Below are positions 5,969-6,741 of a stretch of 6,741 nt of DNA, in pieces. Under the pieces are notes generated by a model that saw only the letters and a list, made by a program, of their open reading frames with translations, ran no database searches and had not been told where the DNA came from. Made by a program: the position numbers and the translations under genes. Positions within the stretch are counted from its first letter, which is position 1. Each line of letters begins with the position of its first letter. This DNA comes from an uncultured Clostridia bacterium (lineage in GTDB: Bacteria; Bacillota; Clostridia; Oscillospirales; Ruminococcaceae): the NCBI GenBank assembly GCA_947588775.1, contig CANPZQ010000108.1, positions 1 to 6,741 on the forward strand, written 5' to 3'.

Positions 5969-6741
5969 ATGAGAAAACTAATCGTTCCGCCCAAATTGAA
6001 CGAGGGCGATACCGTAGCGTTTATTTCAATCTCGGGCGGCCGCGCCGGGGATAAAGACATGATTCCCCGGTATATGCTTGGCAAAAGGAGAGTTGAAAAA
6101 ATCTTTAATGTAAAAGTTGTTGAAACTCCCCATGCTCTCAGAGGGAGCGAGTATCTTTATGAGCACCCCGAGAAAAGAGCCGAGGATTTGATGTGGGCTT
6201 TGAAGAATGATTCCGTCAAAGGGATTATCTGCAATCAGGGCGGAGATGATTCCTACCGTGTTCTTCCGTATATAGATTCGCAGGTCATTCATGATAATCC
6301 CAAGATATTTATGGGATTTTCAGATATTGCCACATGGATGGCTGTTTTTGCATATGCAGGCGTTCGCGCTTATTACGGCCCCACTGTTCTGACCCCGCTC
6401 GCACAGCCGGGGAAGCTTGACGAGTATACTGAAGCGGCAATCAGACGGACTTTGTTTTCAAATGATGTAATCGGCGAAATTAAACCTGCGGAAAAGAGCA
6501 CGCCGATTGACTGGGCTACGACATACACCGTCAAAGAGGGCTCGAAAGAGGTTCAATATGAACGCTTTTTGAATAATGATGAGATTGACGACCCGAAGGA
6601 TATAATCCCTTGGACGCGCGGAACCGGCTACAAGGTATTGCAGGGGTCCGGAAAGGTCAGAGGCCATGTTATCGCGGTTTGCGGAGGTCCTCTTTGGCAG
6701 ATAATGGGGACGAAGTATTTCCCCGGTCCCGATATATGGGA
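5969..6741 (+). CDS. S66 family serine peptidase (LD-carboxypeptidase / MccF-like), 3' end outside window
   Basis: The first 257 residues are visible with no stop. Family S66 includes LD-carboxypeptidases, which remove terminal D-alanine from murein tetrapeptides in the cytoplasm, and MccF, which cleaves microcin C-type peptide-nucleotides to give immunity. Typical motifs appear in order: PPKLNEGDTVAFIS at the N-terminus; RAEDLMWAL (70-78); GGDDSYRVLPYID (91-103); NPKIFMGFSDIATW (110-123), where Ser118 in GFSD is the expected nucleophile; YYGPTV (135-140); and GGPLWQIMGTKYFPGP (239-254). The catalytic Glu and His normally come later and lie partly or wholly beyond the window edge. The GGDDS form and the insert-like middle look closer to the MccF side than to classical LdcA, an impression that needs a tree. 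The start is fixed by AAGGAG (5955-5960) 8 bases upstream. Confidence 0.92.
   Translation, partial: MRKLIVPPKLNEGDTVAFISISGGRAGDKDMIPRYMLGKRRVEKIFNVKVVETPHALRGSEYLYEHPEKRAEDLMWALKNDSVKGIICNQGGDDSYRVLPYIDSQVIHDNPKIFMGFSDIATWMAVFAYAGVRAYYGPTVLTPLAQPGKLDEYTEAAIRRTLFSNDVIGEIKPAEKSTPIDWATTYTVKEGSKEVQYERFLNNDEIDDPKDIIPWTRGTGYKVLQGSGKVRGHVIAVCGGPLWQIMGTKYFPGPDIW

Overview
The window looks like chromosome of a Gram-positive, Clostridia-type bacterium (Firmicutes/Bacillota, probably gut- or rumen-associated; an inference). The evidence is strong AAGGAG-type ribosome binding sites 8-9 bases before most starts, near-consensus sigma-A promoters (TTGACA-17-TATAAT), a CCA-encoding tRNA-Leu, and Firmicutes-style families (YitT, DUF1648, S66 peptidase). 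No phage, plasmid, IS or CRISPR genes are visible.

Layout. (1) Positions 1-2820, minus strand: a very long secreted protein gene that stays open for 940 codons and leaves the window at its 3' end. It has a signal peptide, a Pro/Glu-rich linker, two cysteine clusters resembling zinc ribbons, and a Tyr/Asn-rich body. (2) 2821-3001: a divergent promoter region. (3) 3002-3889, plus: a YitT-family membrane protein with a C-terminal DUF2179 domain. (4) 3890-4708: about 800 bases with no convincing gene. It holds a G-run tract, two diverged direct repeats about 492 bases apart, and between them a very GC-rich block with three long hairpins and an enclosing inverted repeat. (5) 4709-4792, minus: tRNA-Leu(UAG) with its own promoter and a likely terminator. 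(6) 4907-5487, plus: a histidine phosphatase gene with a one-base frameshift exactly at its second catalytic histidine motif, followed by a hairpin terminator. (7) 5568-5897, plus: a small DUF1648 membrane protein. (8) 5969 to the window end, plus: an S66-family (LD-carboxypeptidase/MccF-like) serine peptidase, cut by the window edge.

The plus-strand genes 6-8 are spaced by about 70-80 bases, each with its own strong ribosome binding site. They may be partly co-transcribed, but the terminator after the phosphatase argues against a tight operon. No pathway linking them is evident. The least explained parts are the structured repeat-rich gap (3890-4708), the large secreted protein, and the frameshift at the phosphatase active site.
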